A stretch of DNA of 20,060 nucleotides from Undibacterium sp. (GTDB taxonomy: Bacteria; Pseudomonadota; Gammaproteobacteria; Burkholderiales; Burkholderiaceae_D), in NCBI GenBank assembly GCA_019752975.1, contig JAIELM010000450.1:1-20060 (forward strand), read 5' to 3'. Each line of letters begins with the position of its first letter. The first letter of the stretch is position 1. The translations under genes were made by a program, and so were the position numbers. This document shows positions 6,173 to 14,968 of this stretch, piece by piece. A model generated the notes under the pieces. That model saw only the letters and a program-made list of their open reading frames with translations, made no database searches and was not told the origin of the DNA.

Positions 6173-9013
6173 ATGCGATCATTTATTTCCAAAGTGCTGG
6201 TTTGTACAGGCGCTGTGCTTTCGACTATTCTCACTGGCGTAATTGGCGTAGCGAGTGCTGAAGTTAATCTTAAGGCCGTCATTCCCACTTCGCCACAACT
6301 TATTAAAGGTCAGCTCAAAAATGGCCTGACCTACTACATACAAAAAAACGCTAAGCCGGAAAAGAAGCTGGAATTGCGTTTGGTGGTGAAAACTGGTTCT
6401 GTCATGGAAGATGATGATCAGCAGGGTTTGGCGCATTTTACTGAGCATATGGCGTTTAACGGTAGTCAACATTTTAAGAAAAACGAACTGGTTTCCTTTT
6501 TGGAAGGCATAGGGGTGAAATTCGGCGCCGATCTTAACGCCTACACTAGTTTTGACGAAACCGTGTATATCTTGCCGCTACCTACTGATAAGCCCGAAAA
6601 TGTTGAAAAAGGTTTTTTGGTTCTCTCTGATTGGGCAAGTGGCCTTCGTTTTGATCATGAAGAAATCGATAAAGAACGTGGTGTGGTATTAGAGGAAGCG
6701 CGTTTGGGTAAAGGCGCCGGTGACCGTATTCGCAAACAGATTTTGCCTAAAATTTTGTACGGCTCTAAGTATGCTGATCGCCTTCCTATCGGTAAGGAGG
6801 AATTACTAAAAAATTTTAAATATGAAGCCTTAGAACGTTTTTATGCGGATTGGTATCGACCAAATTTAATGGCGGTTGTGGTGGTTGGGGATATTGAGCC
6901 TGAACATGCGAAACACTTGATTGAGAAAAATTTTGCGGGATTAAAAAATCCTACTAAACCGCGAGAACGCACGCTTGCTAGTATTCCGCTCAAAAATATA
7001 GGCGAAGCCTTGGTGGCTACGGATAAGGAGGTAAATATTTCTTCTATCAGTATTTCGCAAACACGGTTTTTGAATAAGAACGATGGTAAGTTCGGCAGTT
7101 ATCGTGATAGGCGCATTCAGAATTTTTTTAATGTAATGTTGGGCAATCGTCTGCAGGAATTAACGCAATTACCTAATCCGCCTTTCTTGGGAGGTGGCAG
7201 TGGCGTGAGTGGCATTATCGGCGACTATCAAGAGTTAAATTCATCTGCCGCGATAGGTAAAGCAGGGGTGCAGGCAGCAATCGATGCTTTGATGCAGGAA
7301 AATAAGCGGGTTGCAAAATTTGGCTTTAATGCAGCTGAATTAGAGCGAGCGAAAAAGAATTCTTTGCGTTCTATGGAAGACGAATATAACGAGAGGAATA
7401 AGACCGTATCTAGCGCTTTAGCGGAAGAATTTATTCGTCATTTTTTAAACGGTGAAGCGATTCCAGGTATCGAAGCCGAGTATGTTTTTCATAAAGAGAT
7501 TGTGCAAGGAATTAAGCTCGATGAAGTCAATCGATTTGCACGCTCCTTATTAGTCAATGAGTCGCCGCAATTATTGGTGTACCAAGGAAACGATCAACCC
7601 GACCATGTGATTCCTAGTAGTAAAGAATTAGTTGATATGGTGCAGGTCGCAAAGAAAAAAGAGGTTCTCGCATATTCCGAGAAAATTTTAGACAAGTCAT
7701 TATTTGATACGCCGCCACAAGCGGGAAAAATTATCGCGGAAGTTAGCGATGAACGCCTAGGGACGACGAGCTTAACCCTGTCCAACGGGGTTAAAGTTGT
7801 GCTGAAAACTACTGACTTTAAAAGCGACGAGATTCTCATTGGGGCGACCCGAGCTGGTGGTACGGGAGTATTGCCTGACGCGGATCTGTTGCAGGCAGGC
7901 TTTGCTACCAGCGTAGTGGGTGCTATGGGCATTAAATCGTGGTCGCCAATAGAATTAACTAAAATTTTGGCTGGTAAAAGTGCCAGTGTGAGTACCCATT
8001 TTAGTGAAACGCATGAAGGCGTTTCTGGTGTTTCAAATAAAGATGATTTGGAAACGATGTTGCAAATGCTCAGTCTCGTCATGACGCAGCCACGCAAAGA
8101 TGAAGACATATTTAAATCCTTTGTCGGCAAACAGCAAGATGTGTTGAAAAACAATATGTTAAACCCGATGAGTGTGTACCAAGAGGCCGTGCTTAATGCG
8201 ACTTTTTCTGCACATCCTCGTAAGCCTATTTTTACCAAGCCTGAACATATCGCTCAACTTAATTTAGAGCGCGTAATGAGTATTTATCGCTCACGTTTTT
8301 CAAGCGCGAAAGGCCTGACATTTTTCATGGTCGGTAGTTTTGAGCTTGAAAAAGTTAAACCTTTAATTGCCACCTATATCGCTAGTTTGCCCGCGCCAGA
8401 TATTGAGATCGCCAGCAAAGATTCGGGGCTACGTCCTAATTCTGGAATTGTGAAAAAAGAAGTCTTTGCCGGCAAAGAACCATTGAGTGTAGTGTCGTTA
8501 CAAATGCATGGGGAACGTGCCATGTCGAATGCGGATCGACTGCGTTTTAATGCGATGGTGGAAGTGATGCAATTGCGTTTGACGGCGAAGATGCGTGAGG
8601 AGATGGGAGCGGTGTATAGCCCCAATGTTTCTGGTCAGACTAGACGTATTCCTTATCAGGGTTATTCGCTATTTTTTGGCATGCCATGCGCGCCGGAAAA
8701 TGTAGACCGATTATTGCAAAGTAGTTTTGATTTAATCGCGCAAATGAAAGCGGCACCGCCGACTGAGGAGGAACTGAACAAGGTGAAAGAGAATTGGTTA
8801 AAAAATCGCCGAGAAAGTATGAAGACCAATCGGTTTTGGCTCTCTCATTTGGAGCGTGCTTTGCAAAACAATGATGATCCTCAAGAGGTATTTAGTTTTG
8901 AAGAGCGAATTAAAGCCCTAAGTGCAAAGGACGTGCAAGAGGCAGCGCAGATTTATTTGGACGTGAATAACTATATTCAGGTGGTAATGTACCCTGAGAA
9001 AAAGGAGAATTGA
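6173..9013 (+). CDS. Secreted M16 family zinc metallopeptidase (PqqL/pitrilysin-like)
   Basis: This 946-residue, two-lobed M16 protease is predicted to act in the periplasm, cutting peptides inside a closed chamber. A signal peptide is visible at residues 1-29, ending in ASA. The inverted zinc motif HFTEH lies at H88-E91-H92. The third ligand is expected in ERGVVLEEAR (residues 168-177, most likely E174 or E175). The N-terminal lobe spans about residues 45-480 and the inactive second lobe about 540-940. The second lobe carries REEMGAVYSP, typical of M16 C-terminal domains. The length is close to E. coli PqqL. No good Shine-Dalgarno sequence precedes the ATG; the upstream sequence is pyrimidine-rich. 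The stop overlaps the next gene's start by one base. The natural substrate is unknown. Confidence 0.93.
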   Translation: MRSFISKVLVCTGAVLSTILTGVIGVASAEVNLKAVIPTSPQLIKGQLKNGLTYYIQKNAKPEKKLELRLVVKTGSVMEDDDQQGLAHFTEHMAFNGSQHFKKNELVSFLEGIGVKFGADLNAYTSFDETVYILPLPTDKPENVEKGFLVLSDWASGLRFDHEEIDKERGVVLEEARLGKGAGDRIRKQILPKILYGSKYADRLPIGKEELLKNFKYEALERFYADWYRPNLMAVVVVGDIEPEHAKHLIEKNFAGLKNPTKPRERTLASIPLKNIGEALVATDKEVNISSISISQTRFLNKNDGKFGSYRDRRIQNFFNVMLGNRLQELTQLPNPPFLGGGSGVSGIIGDYQELNSSAAIGKAGVQAAIDALMQENKRVAKFGFNAAELERAKKNSLRSMEDEYNERNKTVSSALAEEFIRHFLNGEAIPGIEAEYVFHKEIVQGIKLDEVNRFARSLLVNESPQLLVYQGNDQPDHVIPSSKELVDMVQVAKKKEVLAYSEKILDKSLFDTPPQAGKIIAEVSDERLGTTSLTLSNGVKVVLKTTDFKSDEILIGATRAGGTGVLPDADLLQAGFATSVVGAMGIKSWSPIELTKILAGKSASVSTHFSETHEGVSGVSNKDDLETMLQMLSLVMTQPRKDEDIFKSFVGKQQDVLKNNMLNPMSVYQEAVLNATFSAHPRKPIFTKPEHIAQLNLERVMSIYRSRFSSAKGLTFFMVGSFELEKVKPLIATYIASLPAPDIEIASKDSGLRPNSGIVKKEVFAGKEPLSVVSLQMHGERAMSNADRLRFNAMVEVMQLRLTAKMREEMGAVYSPNVSGQTRRIPYQGYSLFFGMPCAPENVDRLLQSSFDLIAQMKAAPPTEEELNKVKENWLKNRRESMKTNRFWLSHLERALQNNDDPQEVFSFEERIKALSAKDVQEAAQIYLDVNNYIQVVMYPEKKEN
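9002..9007 (+). promoter_or_regulatory. Ribosome-binding site of the cyclophilin gene, inside the M16 gene
   Basis: AAGGAG lies 5 nt before the ATG at 9013-9015 and within the last codons of the protease gene. It decides the start in favour of this ATG rather than the in-frame TTG at 9010. It also makes termination-reinitiation coupling likely. Confidence 0.85.
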
Positions 9014-9990
9014 TGAAAATGATTGTATCGATTAAACGGCATGTTGGTGCTAAAAAAAATCCCATACTCGCGGCTATTTTGGCGACTACCCTGCTAGGTA
9101 ATTTATCTGTTTCTGCGATGGGTAACGCTAAAGAAAAAAAAGCAGGCAAAGTAGGTAAGGCAACCATGGCAGATGTGCTTAAAGCCTCCAGTGCTAGTGA
9201 TTGGCACGCATTGAATCCTGAAAATACCATGTATTTGGAAATGGAAAAAGGTCGTGTGATTATTGTCTTGGCGCCCGAATTTGCGCCGAATAACGTGGCC
9301 AATATCAAAGCCTTAGTACGTGAAGGTTATTTCGACGGCCTAGCGATTATTCGTTCACAAGATAATTATGTGGCGCAGTGGGGAGATCCACATGATGAAG
9401 ATAATCAAAAACGAGAAATTAAAACGGCTAAGCAGAAAGTCGCAGCTGAATTTACCGTGCCTTATGTTAAAGCTTTTCCGTTTACGCGACTGAAGGATCT
9501 TGACGGTTATGCGCCAGAAGTTGGGCATGTCAATGGTTTTGCTGCTGGGCGTGATCCTAAGTCAAAAACGACCTGGTTAAGCCATTGTTATTCTGCTGTC
9601 GGCGTGGCGCGTGGCAATGAAGCCGATAGTGGCAATGGTAGTTCCTTGTATGTGGTGACGGGACACGCGCCGCGTCAACTAGACCGGAATATCACAGTCG
9701 TTGGTCGGGTAGTTCAGGGGATGGAGTTGCTGTCAAGTTTGCCTCGTGGTACCGGGGCTTTGGGGTTTTATGAGAAGGCCGAACAACGAAGCGCGATCAA
9801 AAGCATACGCATGGCTAGCGAGGTCTCCGAAACAGAGCGTAGTCATTTGGAGAGTCTGAGGACCGATACGCCTACTTTCCAAGCACTGATAGAAGCACAA
9901 AGAAATCGTGGCGGCGATTGGTATAAAGTGGCCGCGGGACACATCGATTTGTGCAATGTGCCGCTACCAGTAAGGCCGACGAAAAATTAG
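9013..9990 (+). CDS. Exported cyclophilin-type peptidyl-prolyl cis-trans isomerase
   Basis: This 325-residue protein has a cleavable or anchoring N-terminal signal: basic residues up to K15, a hydrophobic core at about 18-33, and a possible cut after VSA at residue 35. It should work in the periplasm on Xaa-Pro bonds. The cyclophilin core runs from about residue 75 to 270. R114 and Q122 match the catalytic Arg55 and Gln63 spacing of human CypA, and Y119 replaces Phe60. GSSLYVVTG and ITVVGRVVQGMELL match the later cyclophilin strands. A C-terminal extension of about 50 residues ends in DLCNVPLPVRP, with a lone Cys. The start overlaps the M16 stop by one base (TGATG), so the two secreted proteins are probably made together. 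The isomerase substrate is unknown. Confidence 0.9.
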   Translation: MKMIVSIKRHVGAKKNPILAAILATTLLGNLSVSAMGNAKEKKAGKVGKATMADVLKASSASDWHALNPENTMYLEMEKGRVIIVLAPEFAPNNVANIKALVREGYFDGLAIIRSQDNYVAQWGDPHDEDNQKREIKTAKQKVAAEFTVPYVKAFPFTRLKDLDGYAPEVGHVNGFAAGRDPKSKTTWLSHCYSAVGVARGNEADSGNGSSLYVVTGHAPRQLDRNITVVGRVVQGMELLSSLPRGTGALGFYEKAEQRSAIKSIRMASEVSETERSHLESLRTDTPTFQALIEAQRNRGGDWYKVAAGHIDLCNVPLPVRPTKN

Positions 9991-10055
9991 TTGGGCAAGG
10001 AGTATGCGCCGCGCTTGTTGGATTTTAATTTAAGACGACAACTTCGCGGCGAGGC

Positions 10056-10097
10056 TTTACATGAGTAACTTTACATGAGTAACTTTATATGAGTAAG
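10056..10097 (+). repeat. 14-bp tandem repeat, about 2.8 units
   Basis: ACATGAGTAACTTT occurs at 10059-10072 and 10073-10086. A third, partial and diverged unit ATATGAGTAAG follows at 10087-10097. It is non-coding and lies between the cyclophilin stop and the third inverted-end repeat. Confidence 0.85.
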
Positions 10098-10112
10098 GTA
10101 GAGTCTTATCCT

Positions 10113-10243
10113 TAGGACTTACGCAAAATTGCCCTAGCTAGAGCCTGCCCTCGAATGCTTGAATCGGGGGGCGGAGCTGCAGGCGGTACTTTGTACGACA
10201 AGGCGAACGCAACAACGCCAGCGTCTGTTTTGCGTAAGTCCTA
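10113..10243 (-). repeat. Copy 3 of the terminally inverted intergenic repeat (131 bp, opposite orientation)
   Basis: Both ends carry TAGGACTTACGCAAAA as a perfect 16-bp inverted pair. Read on the minus strand, the copy matches 5775-5926 throughout except for the 21-bp internal duplication there. The element ends 3 bp from the pyrD TAG stop (10247-10249), in the gap between two convergent genes. It may supply or replace the pyrD terminator. No coding content. Confidence 0.88.
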
Positions 10244-10246
10244 ATT

Positions 10247-11317
10247 CTATTGTTTGATCTGAGAATGAAGGCTTGAGTGTGACTTGCGTAGCGCCGCAGC
10301 ACATTCTCTTACCAAGGCCGGGCCGCGATAGATGAGACCTGAATACAGTTGCACCAAGGACGCTCCTGCTTGCACCTTGGCCACTGCATCTGCGCCTTTG
10401 AATATGCCCCCTACCCCAATGATAGGTAGAGCATCACCCAGTTCTGCTTTTAGTGCACGAATGACGCGATTGGATAATTCAAAAACCGGCTCGCCTGACA
10501 ATCCACCAGCTTCTTCGGCATATTGTAGACCTTTCACTGCGTCTCTAGTAATGGTGGTATTGGTGGCGATTACTCCGTCGATTTTATGGCGTAGCAAGGA
10601 GTCGGCAATGTTTTTGATCTGTTCGCTGTCGAGATCAGGTGCGATTTTGAGGGCGATAGGTACATAGCGTTTGTGTTGATCGGATAGCCGTCCTTGGGCC
10701 TCTTTGAGTTGCGCTAATAGTGCATCAAGCTCAGACGCACCTTGCAATTGCCGTAGATTTTTGGTGTTGGGCGAGGAGATGTTGATCGTGACATAGCTGG
10801 CGTAGGGATAGACTTTTTGCAGACAATGCAGATAATCGTCTGCGGCTTTTTCTATCGGCGTGTCAGCATTTTTACCAATATTGAGTCCCAAGACGCCTTG
10901 TTTTTCTTGGTAAAAACGTGATGCCTGCACGTTGGCGACAAAGGCATCGACACCACCATTATTAAAACCCATGCGGTTAATAATGGCGTTTGCCTGTGGT
11001 AAACGAAACATCCGTGGTTTAGGATTGCCGGCTTGGGCACGGGGCGTCACGGTACCTATCTCAATTGAACCAAAACCTAAGGAGGCTAAGCCGTCAATAT
11101 AGCGACCGTCTTTATCAAGTCCTGCGGCTAGGCCAACAGCATTGGGGAAGGTGATTCCCATAACCGAGCGCGGGTCGTTTTCTGGTTTGGGGATTAAACG
11201 AGTTAATCCTAAATTGTGAGCATGCTTTAAGCCAGGAAGCGTGATTTCATGGGCGCTTTCTGCATCCATGAAGAAGAGAAAAGGGCGAGCTAGTGAGTAG
11301 AGAAATTTGTCTGACAT
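10247..11317 (-). CDS. pyrD: Dihydroorotate dehydrogenase (quinone), class 2
   Basis: This membrane-associated FMN enzyme oxidises dihydroorotate to orotate with a quinone as acceptor. It is the fourth step of pyrimidine synthesis. The 356 residues start with the amphipathic N-terminal helix region of class 2 enzymes ([20 protein letters not shown]). The FMN and substrate segments follow: [10 protein letters not shown] (62-71), [18 protein letters not shown] (85-102), NRMGFNN (114-120), ISSPNT with the class 2 serine region at S181/S182, and the phosphate-binding GVGGIFKG and SGLIYRGP. The ATG at 11315-11317 agrees with the family N-terminus, although no clear ribosome site precedes it. It is the last gene of the minus-strand cluster, 48 bp after bpt, and may be read from an upstream promoter. 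Confidence 0.97.
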   Translation of the reverse strand: MSDKFLYSLARPFLFFMDAESAHEITLPGLKHAHNLGLTRLIPKPENDPRSVMGITFPNAVGLAAGLDKDGRYIDGLASLGFGSIEIGTVTPRAQAGNPKPRMFRLPQANAIINRMGFNNGGVDAFVANVQASRFYQEKQGVLGLNIGKNADTPIEKAADDYLHCLQKVYPYASYVTINISSPNTKNLRQLQGASELDALLAQLKEAQGRLSDQHKRYVPIALKIAPDLDSEQIKNIADSLLRHKIDGVIATNTTITRDAVKGLQYAEEAGGLSGEPVFELSNRVIRALKAELGDALPIIGVGGIFKGADAVAKVQAGASLVQLYSGLIYRGPALVRECAAALRKSHSSLHSQIKQ

Positions 11318-11365
11318 AGATTGTTGTGGCTTATATTTATTGGGGTTACTTAATTGAGTTGTTGC

Positions 11366-12205
11366 TTATTGAGGGTCATTTCTTATTTGCGTAGTTTCGC
11401 AATTGCGCTTATTTGCGTTGTTGTCAGCCATTGGCATCCAAGCCCCGTCGATTAGCGTCTGCAATGGTTGAAAATGATTTTTGTAAGCCATTTTACGACT
11501 GGCCTCTATCCAATAACCCAAATAGAGGAAGGGTAAACCCAATTCCTTTGTTTTGGCTATTTGCCAAAGGACGTTGTAGGTGCCATATGACGCATGCGCT
11601 ACATCAGGATCAAAAAAAGTATACACCGAGGATAGACCATCGTCCAAAATATCGATAATGCTGAGCATGCGTAGCACCTGATCTGGATCGCGAAATTCGA
11701 TCAAGCGCGTGTCTACGCGACTTTGCAATAAAAATTGCGCGTACTGGTCTCTATCGTCTTGATCCATGCCTCCACCAGCGTGCCGTGCTCGCTGGTAGCG
11801 CTGATACAGCTCAAAATGTTCTTGTACAAAGCTGAGTGGTGCGACGCTTACCTGCAAATTGTTGTGTTGAACTAAAGCACGCCTGTGGCTGCGCTTAGGT
11901 GAAAATTTTTCTACCTCGGTACGCACCGCAATACAGGCCTGACAATGGTCGCAGTAAGGTCGATAGACGAATTCCCCACTACGACGAAAGCCTTTTTTGA
12001 TTAATTGTGAATAGTGATCGTTGGTGATCTGATGCGCTGGCGTCGCTACCTGAGAACGCGCTAGTCTGCCATCTAAATAACTACAAGGGTAGGGTGCAGT
12101 GGCATAGAACTGTAGGCGGATTAGCTGTTCTTGGTGCGCTTCGTTTGCTTGACTGTCAGCGGCATTTTCGGTACTGATCTCTGTGGTCTTTGTTGGTGTT
12201 TGCAT
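11366..12205 (-). CDS. bpt: Aspartate/glutamate leucyltransferase (Bpt/Ate family)
   Basis: This enzyme moves leucine from Leu-tRNA to proteins with N-terminal Asp or Glu. The product is an N-degron for ClpS/ClpAP in the cytoplasm. Diagnostic parts are [14 protein letters not shown] with LARSQVATP near the N-terminus, the Cys pair [33 protein letters not shown] and [14 protein letters not shown]. These match the bacterial R-transferase-like family. The frame stays open to a TTG at 12238, overlapping aat. I prefer the ATG at 12203-12205, giving 279 residues, because the family normally has only a short leader before LQFYATAPY and an AGAG sits just upstream. The first 30 or so residues are polar, Gln/Glu/Thr-rich and probably disordered. 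It directly follows aat, which makes the other transferase of the pathway. Confidence 0.93.
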   Translation of the reverse strand: MQTPTKTTEISTENAADSQANEAHQEQLIRLQFYATAPYPCSYLDGRLARSQVATPAHQITNDHYSQLIKKGFRRSGEFVYRPYCDHCQACIAVRTEVEKFSPKRSHRRALVQHNNLQVSVAPLSFVQEHFELYQRYQRARHAGGGMDQDDRDQYAQFLLQSRVDTRLIEFRDPDQVLRMLSIIDILDDGLSSVYTFFDPDVAHASYGTYNVLWQIAKTKELGLPFLYLGYWIEASRKMAYKNHFQPLQTLIDGAWMPMADNNANKRNCETTQIRNDPQ

Positions 12206-12224
12206 AGGCTCTTGTTGCTCGAAA

Positions 12225-12932
12225 TTATTCAAAAACAATCCAATGCTGTATCGGGGTTTGCGTCACCGCCCAATTCACATGTGCCATAAAATCTTTTCTC
12301 TTTATTGGCCTCGCACCTAGGGAGGCAAGATGAGCGGTTTCTTGCTGACAGTCTAGCATTTTTACACCCTCATTGCGTAAAAAAAATACTAACTGTGCTA
12401 GAGCCATTTTTGAACCGTCGCTTACTTTAGTAAACATAGATTCACCGTAAAACATTTTACCTAGACTAAGACCGTAAGCACCAGCGACCAATTCGCCCTT
12501 GAACCAAAGTTCGGAAGAGTGTGCATAGCCAAGTTGGTGCAAGGCGCAATAGCTCGCGATCATCTGCTCGGATATCCAAGTGCCAGCTTGCCCCCGGCGT
12601 GGAGCGGCACAGGCACGCATGACTTGTTCAAAATCGGAGTCAAAGCGAAATTCCCATGCTGGGTCTTTTCGTGTTTTGTTGAGGCGTTTTTTAAGACTGT
12701 CCGATATTGCAAAATCTTTTGTCATCAGCACCATACGTGGATCAGTGCTCCACCAAAGTATCGGTTGTCCCTCGGAAAACCAGGGAAAGATGCCCTTACT
12801 GTAGGCATCTAATAGACGAGCTGGCGACAAGTCTGCGCCAGCAGCTAATAATCCCGGTAATTCGTCTTGTTCGCTGAGTGCTAAATTCAAATCTGGAAAG
12901 GGGGTGTCGAATTCTAGCCAAGGGATATTCAT
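12225..12932 (-). CDS. aat: Leucyl/phenylalanyl-tRNA-protein transferase
   Basis: This enzyme attaches Leu or Phe from charged tRNA to proteins with N-terminal Lys or Arg, marking them for ClpS/ClpAP. The 235-residue length is normal for Aat. Conserved segments are [26 protein letters not shown] (split here as GLLAAGADL and [10 protein letters not shown]), [12 protein letters not shown], the GTWI and AYCxLH-like block ([24 protein letters not shown]), and [10 protein letters not shown] with SKMAL. The ATG lies 10 bp after the NUDIX stop. The gene ends 19 bp before the chosen bpt ATG, so all three are likely co-transcribed. There is no sign of truncation or transfer. Confidence 0.96.
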   Translation of the reverse strand: MNIPWLEFDTPFPDLNLALSEQDELPGLLAAGADLSPARLLDAYSKGIFPWFSEGQPILWWSTDPRMVLMTKDFAISDSLKKRLNKTRKDPAWEFRFDSDFEQVMRACAAPRRGQAGTWISEQMIASYCALHQLGYAHSSELWFKGELVAGAYGLSLGKMFYGESMFTKVSDGSKMALAQLVFFLRNEGVKMLDCQQETAHLASLGARPIKRKDFMAHVNWAVTQTPIQHWIVFE

Positions 12933-12942
12933 TTTTTAGCGG

Positions 12943-13506
12943 TCAACTTTTGTTAGCTGTCAACGTTTGTGTGATGTCTTGTTCGTGTAATTTAAACTGT
13001 GCCTGCTTAAGATCAGCAAAGAAGAAACGTAGTGTGTGTGCGACCGTCGGAAAAGCGATCTCATCCCAAGGAATTTCTTGTTCGCTAAATAGTCTAACCT
13101 CAAGACTCTCTACCCCAGCGGCAAAATTCATATCTAACAAACTGGCGCGATAGAATAAATGTACTTGATGAACGTGAGCCACATTTAATATAGAAAATAG
13201 ATCGTGGAGCGCAATATTAGCACCGGCCTCTTCTATTGTTTCACGCATTGCAGCTTGGCTGGTGGTCTCCTTGTTTTCCATAAAACCTGCCGGTAGGGTC
13301 CAATAACCATGTCGTGGCTGTATCGCGCGTCGACATAGCAATACCTTGGCTTCACCTGCAATGTCCCAGATCGGAATAGAGCCAACGACCATTTTCGGAT
13401 TTTGATAATGAATGACCCCACAAAGCGAACAGACATGACGTGGGTGGATGTCGTCTTCAGGAATTCGTATCTCTATCGGCGCAGCGCATTCAGAACAAAA
13501 TTTCAT
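12943..13506 (-). CDS. NUDIX hydrolase with N-terminal zinc ribbon
   Basis: This 187-residue hydrolase of nucleoside-diphosphate-linked substrates has a metal-binding Cys4 ribbon (C4, C7, C26, C29). The NUDIX box lies at residues 74-96 (GFMENKE, then RETIEEAGA, fitting Gx5Ex7REUxEExGU). The ribbon plus NUDIX layout recalls NudC-like and ADP-ribose pyrophosphatase-like proteins. It is shorter than NudC, so I do not assign a substrate. It is the first gene of the minus-strand cluster leading to aat, bpt and pyrD. The ATG at 13504-13506 has only a weak upstream AAGA and no standard Shine-Dalgarno sequence. Its promoter should lie in 13507-13720, back to back with the tRNA promoter. Confidence 0.9.
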   Translation of the reverse strand: MKFCSECAAPIEIRIPEDDIHPRHVCSLCGVIHYQNPKMVVGSIPIWDIAGEAKVLLCRRAIQPRHGYWTLPAGFMENKETTSQAAMRETIEEAGANIALHDLFSILNVAHVHQVHLFYRASLLDMNFAAGVESLEVRLFSEQEIPWDEIAFPTVAHTLRFFFADLKQAQFKLHEQDITQTLTANKS

Positions 13507-13719
13507 ATTGTGATTGTGATTTTTCTTAAGAATGAAAGTGTATCACCACAAGATCGACAAAAAATAGAAAACCTTTCAGCGCGGAACGGATTAGGCGAGT
13601 AAGCGGTTGAGTGATAACTTTGACGAATTCTATGCACCTTGTTGTTGGGCGATATTCTCTTGACCGGCGAAAATGGAAGAAAATATGCAGGGCAGTTATG
13701 CCGTAATTATATAAAGAAT

Positions 13720-13748
13720 TTGCGCAAAGCAGCAAAGTCCTGTATAGT
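13720..13748 (+). promoter_or_regulatory. Promoter of the initiator tRNA gene
   Basis: TTGCGC (13720-13725) and TATAGT (13743-13748) are separated by 17 bp, a good sigma-70 arrangement. Transcription would start near 13755, just ahead of the tRNA at 13762. Confidence 0.75.
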
Positions 13749-13761
13749 TCTACCTATCAGA

Positions 13762-13838
<77 letters not shown>

Positions 13839-13846
13839 GTTCTTAT

Positions 13847-13873
13847 AAAAGCCACGTTTCATCGTGGCTTTTT
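13847..13873 (+). terminator. Intrinsic terminator after tRNA-fMet
   Basis: The stem AAAAGCCACG/CGTGGCTTTT has a 6-nt loop TTTCAT and ends in a T5 run, 8 bp after the tRNA. It separates the tRNA from scpB. Confidence 0.9.
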
Positions 13874-14134
13874 CTGTAAATGGCAATTTTTTTGATTGAT
13901 CTTCTTGGTCGCATGGTTTTTGAGCGTTTTCTCGATTACAATCACGATTCTACTTTAATTGATCGACTGCTTAGTCTGAGTGAGTTTTGATTTATTCTCA
14001 TTTGACTGTGGACTGATCCATCAAGCGTACGCAGGGGCGTGCCGCTTTTATTTTTCAGCTGAGATATTATATCTTGGTTATTTGCTACACAGAAAACACT
14101 TCTAAGATCAAAAATTGTTTGATAAAGAGCCTGC

Positions 14135-14959
14135 ATGAATACTGCTGATGCTAAGCGTGTACTCGAAACCGCCTTATTGTGCGCCCATGAGCCATTGACG
14201 ATTCCTGCGATGAGGAGGTTGTTCGTTGAGGTTGGGGAGTTGGTTGAGTTGAGTGATGTGATCGGTGTAGATACTATTAAGTTGATGTTAGAAGAAGTTC
14301 GTCAGGATTGGTCAGACAAAGGGATTATGTTGGTCTCTCTCTCTTCTGGTTGGCGTTTTCAGAGTCGACCCGAAATGCGTGCTTTTATTGATCGCTTAAA
14401 TCCTGAAAAGCCGCCTAAGTATTCACGCGCCACTCTGGAAACTTTAGCGATTATTGCTTATCGACAGCCAGTGACGCGGGGTGATATCGAAGAGATACGC
14501 GGCGTTGCGGTGGCTTCGCAAATGATCAAAACCTTAGAAGATCGCGGTTGGATTGAGAGTGTGGGGCATAGAGAGGTGCCTGGACGCCCGACTTTATTTG
14601 CGACAACAAAGCAATTTTTAGCGGATCTTGGTTTGTCAGCATTAAATCAATTGCCGCCTTTGCAGCAGCTTGGGCAAGAACTTGCTCCATCACTTTCAGA
14701 TGAAAATGCGCCAGAATTGAAATTATTTGATCCCTTGATTAGTGAGGTGCAAGAGCTACCGGATGTGCAGGTAGTTCTCAGCGAGGTAGGTGAAGTAGAA
14801 GTTGAAGAATTTGTAGTAACTCATGTAAATGAAAATGAAGCGGCCAGTGATGCGATCTCGGATGACGATGCAATGATGGCTGAACCGAAACACGATGGCA
14901 AAGCGGCGGATGAGAGTTCGGTTTCGAATTTGAGTCAAATAGTGCCGCATTCACACTAG
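14135..14959 (+). CDS. scpB: Segregation and condensation protein B
   Basis: This is the kleisin-binding subunit of the Smc-ScpAB condensin, which compacts and separates chromosomes in the cytoplasm. Two winged-helix domains are visible, about residues 1-85 and 90-165. The most conserved block is [25 protein letters not shown], recognisable as [12 protein letters not shown] followed by [23 protein letters not shown] then closes the second domain. The last 90 or so residues are acidic, low-complexity and probably disordered; they have no counterpart in the minimal family. AAGAG precedes the ATG by 7 nt. scpA is not in the window, so its partner is encoded elsewhere. The gene lies 9 bp before rluB, so the two are probably one operon. 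Confidence 0.95.
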   Translation: MNTADAKRVLETALLCAHEPLTIPAMRRLFVEVGELVELSDVIGVDTIKLMLEEVRQDWSDKGIMLVSLSSGWRFQSRPEMRAFIDRLNPEKPPKYSRATLETLAIIAYRQPVTRGDIEEIRGVAVASQMIKTLEDRGWIESVGHREVPGRPTLFATTKQFLADLGLSALNQLPPLQQLGQELAPSLSDENAPELKLFDPLISEVQELPDVQVVLSEVGEVEVEEFVVTHVNENEAASDAISDDDAMMAEPKHDGKAADESSVSNLSQIVPHSH

Positions 14960-14968
14960 AATTAGATA

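Noticed and set aside
5898..6182. 94-codon minus-strand frame between rsxB and the M16 gene
   Set aside because: It overlaps the end of repeat copy 2 and the M16 start, has no ribosome site that I can see, and no recognisable motif.
7594..8238. 214-codon minus-strand open frame inside the M16 gene
   Set aside because: It lies wholly antisense to a clearly conserved protease frame, has no recognisable domain, and its Ser/Thr/Pro-rich composition is typical of a shadow frame.
13526..13735. 69-codon minus-strand frame between the NUDIX gene and tRNA-fMet
   Set aside because: It overlaps the tRNA promoter, has no recognisable content, and the region is better explained as back-to-back promoters.
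14107..14123. ATCAAA/TTTGAT inverted repeat just before scpB
   Set aside because: It is a short AT-only stem with no T-tract or known operator match. Likely chance.
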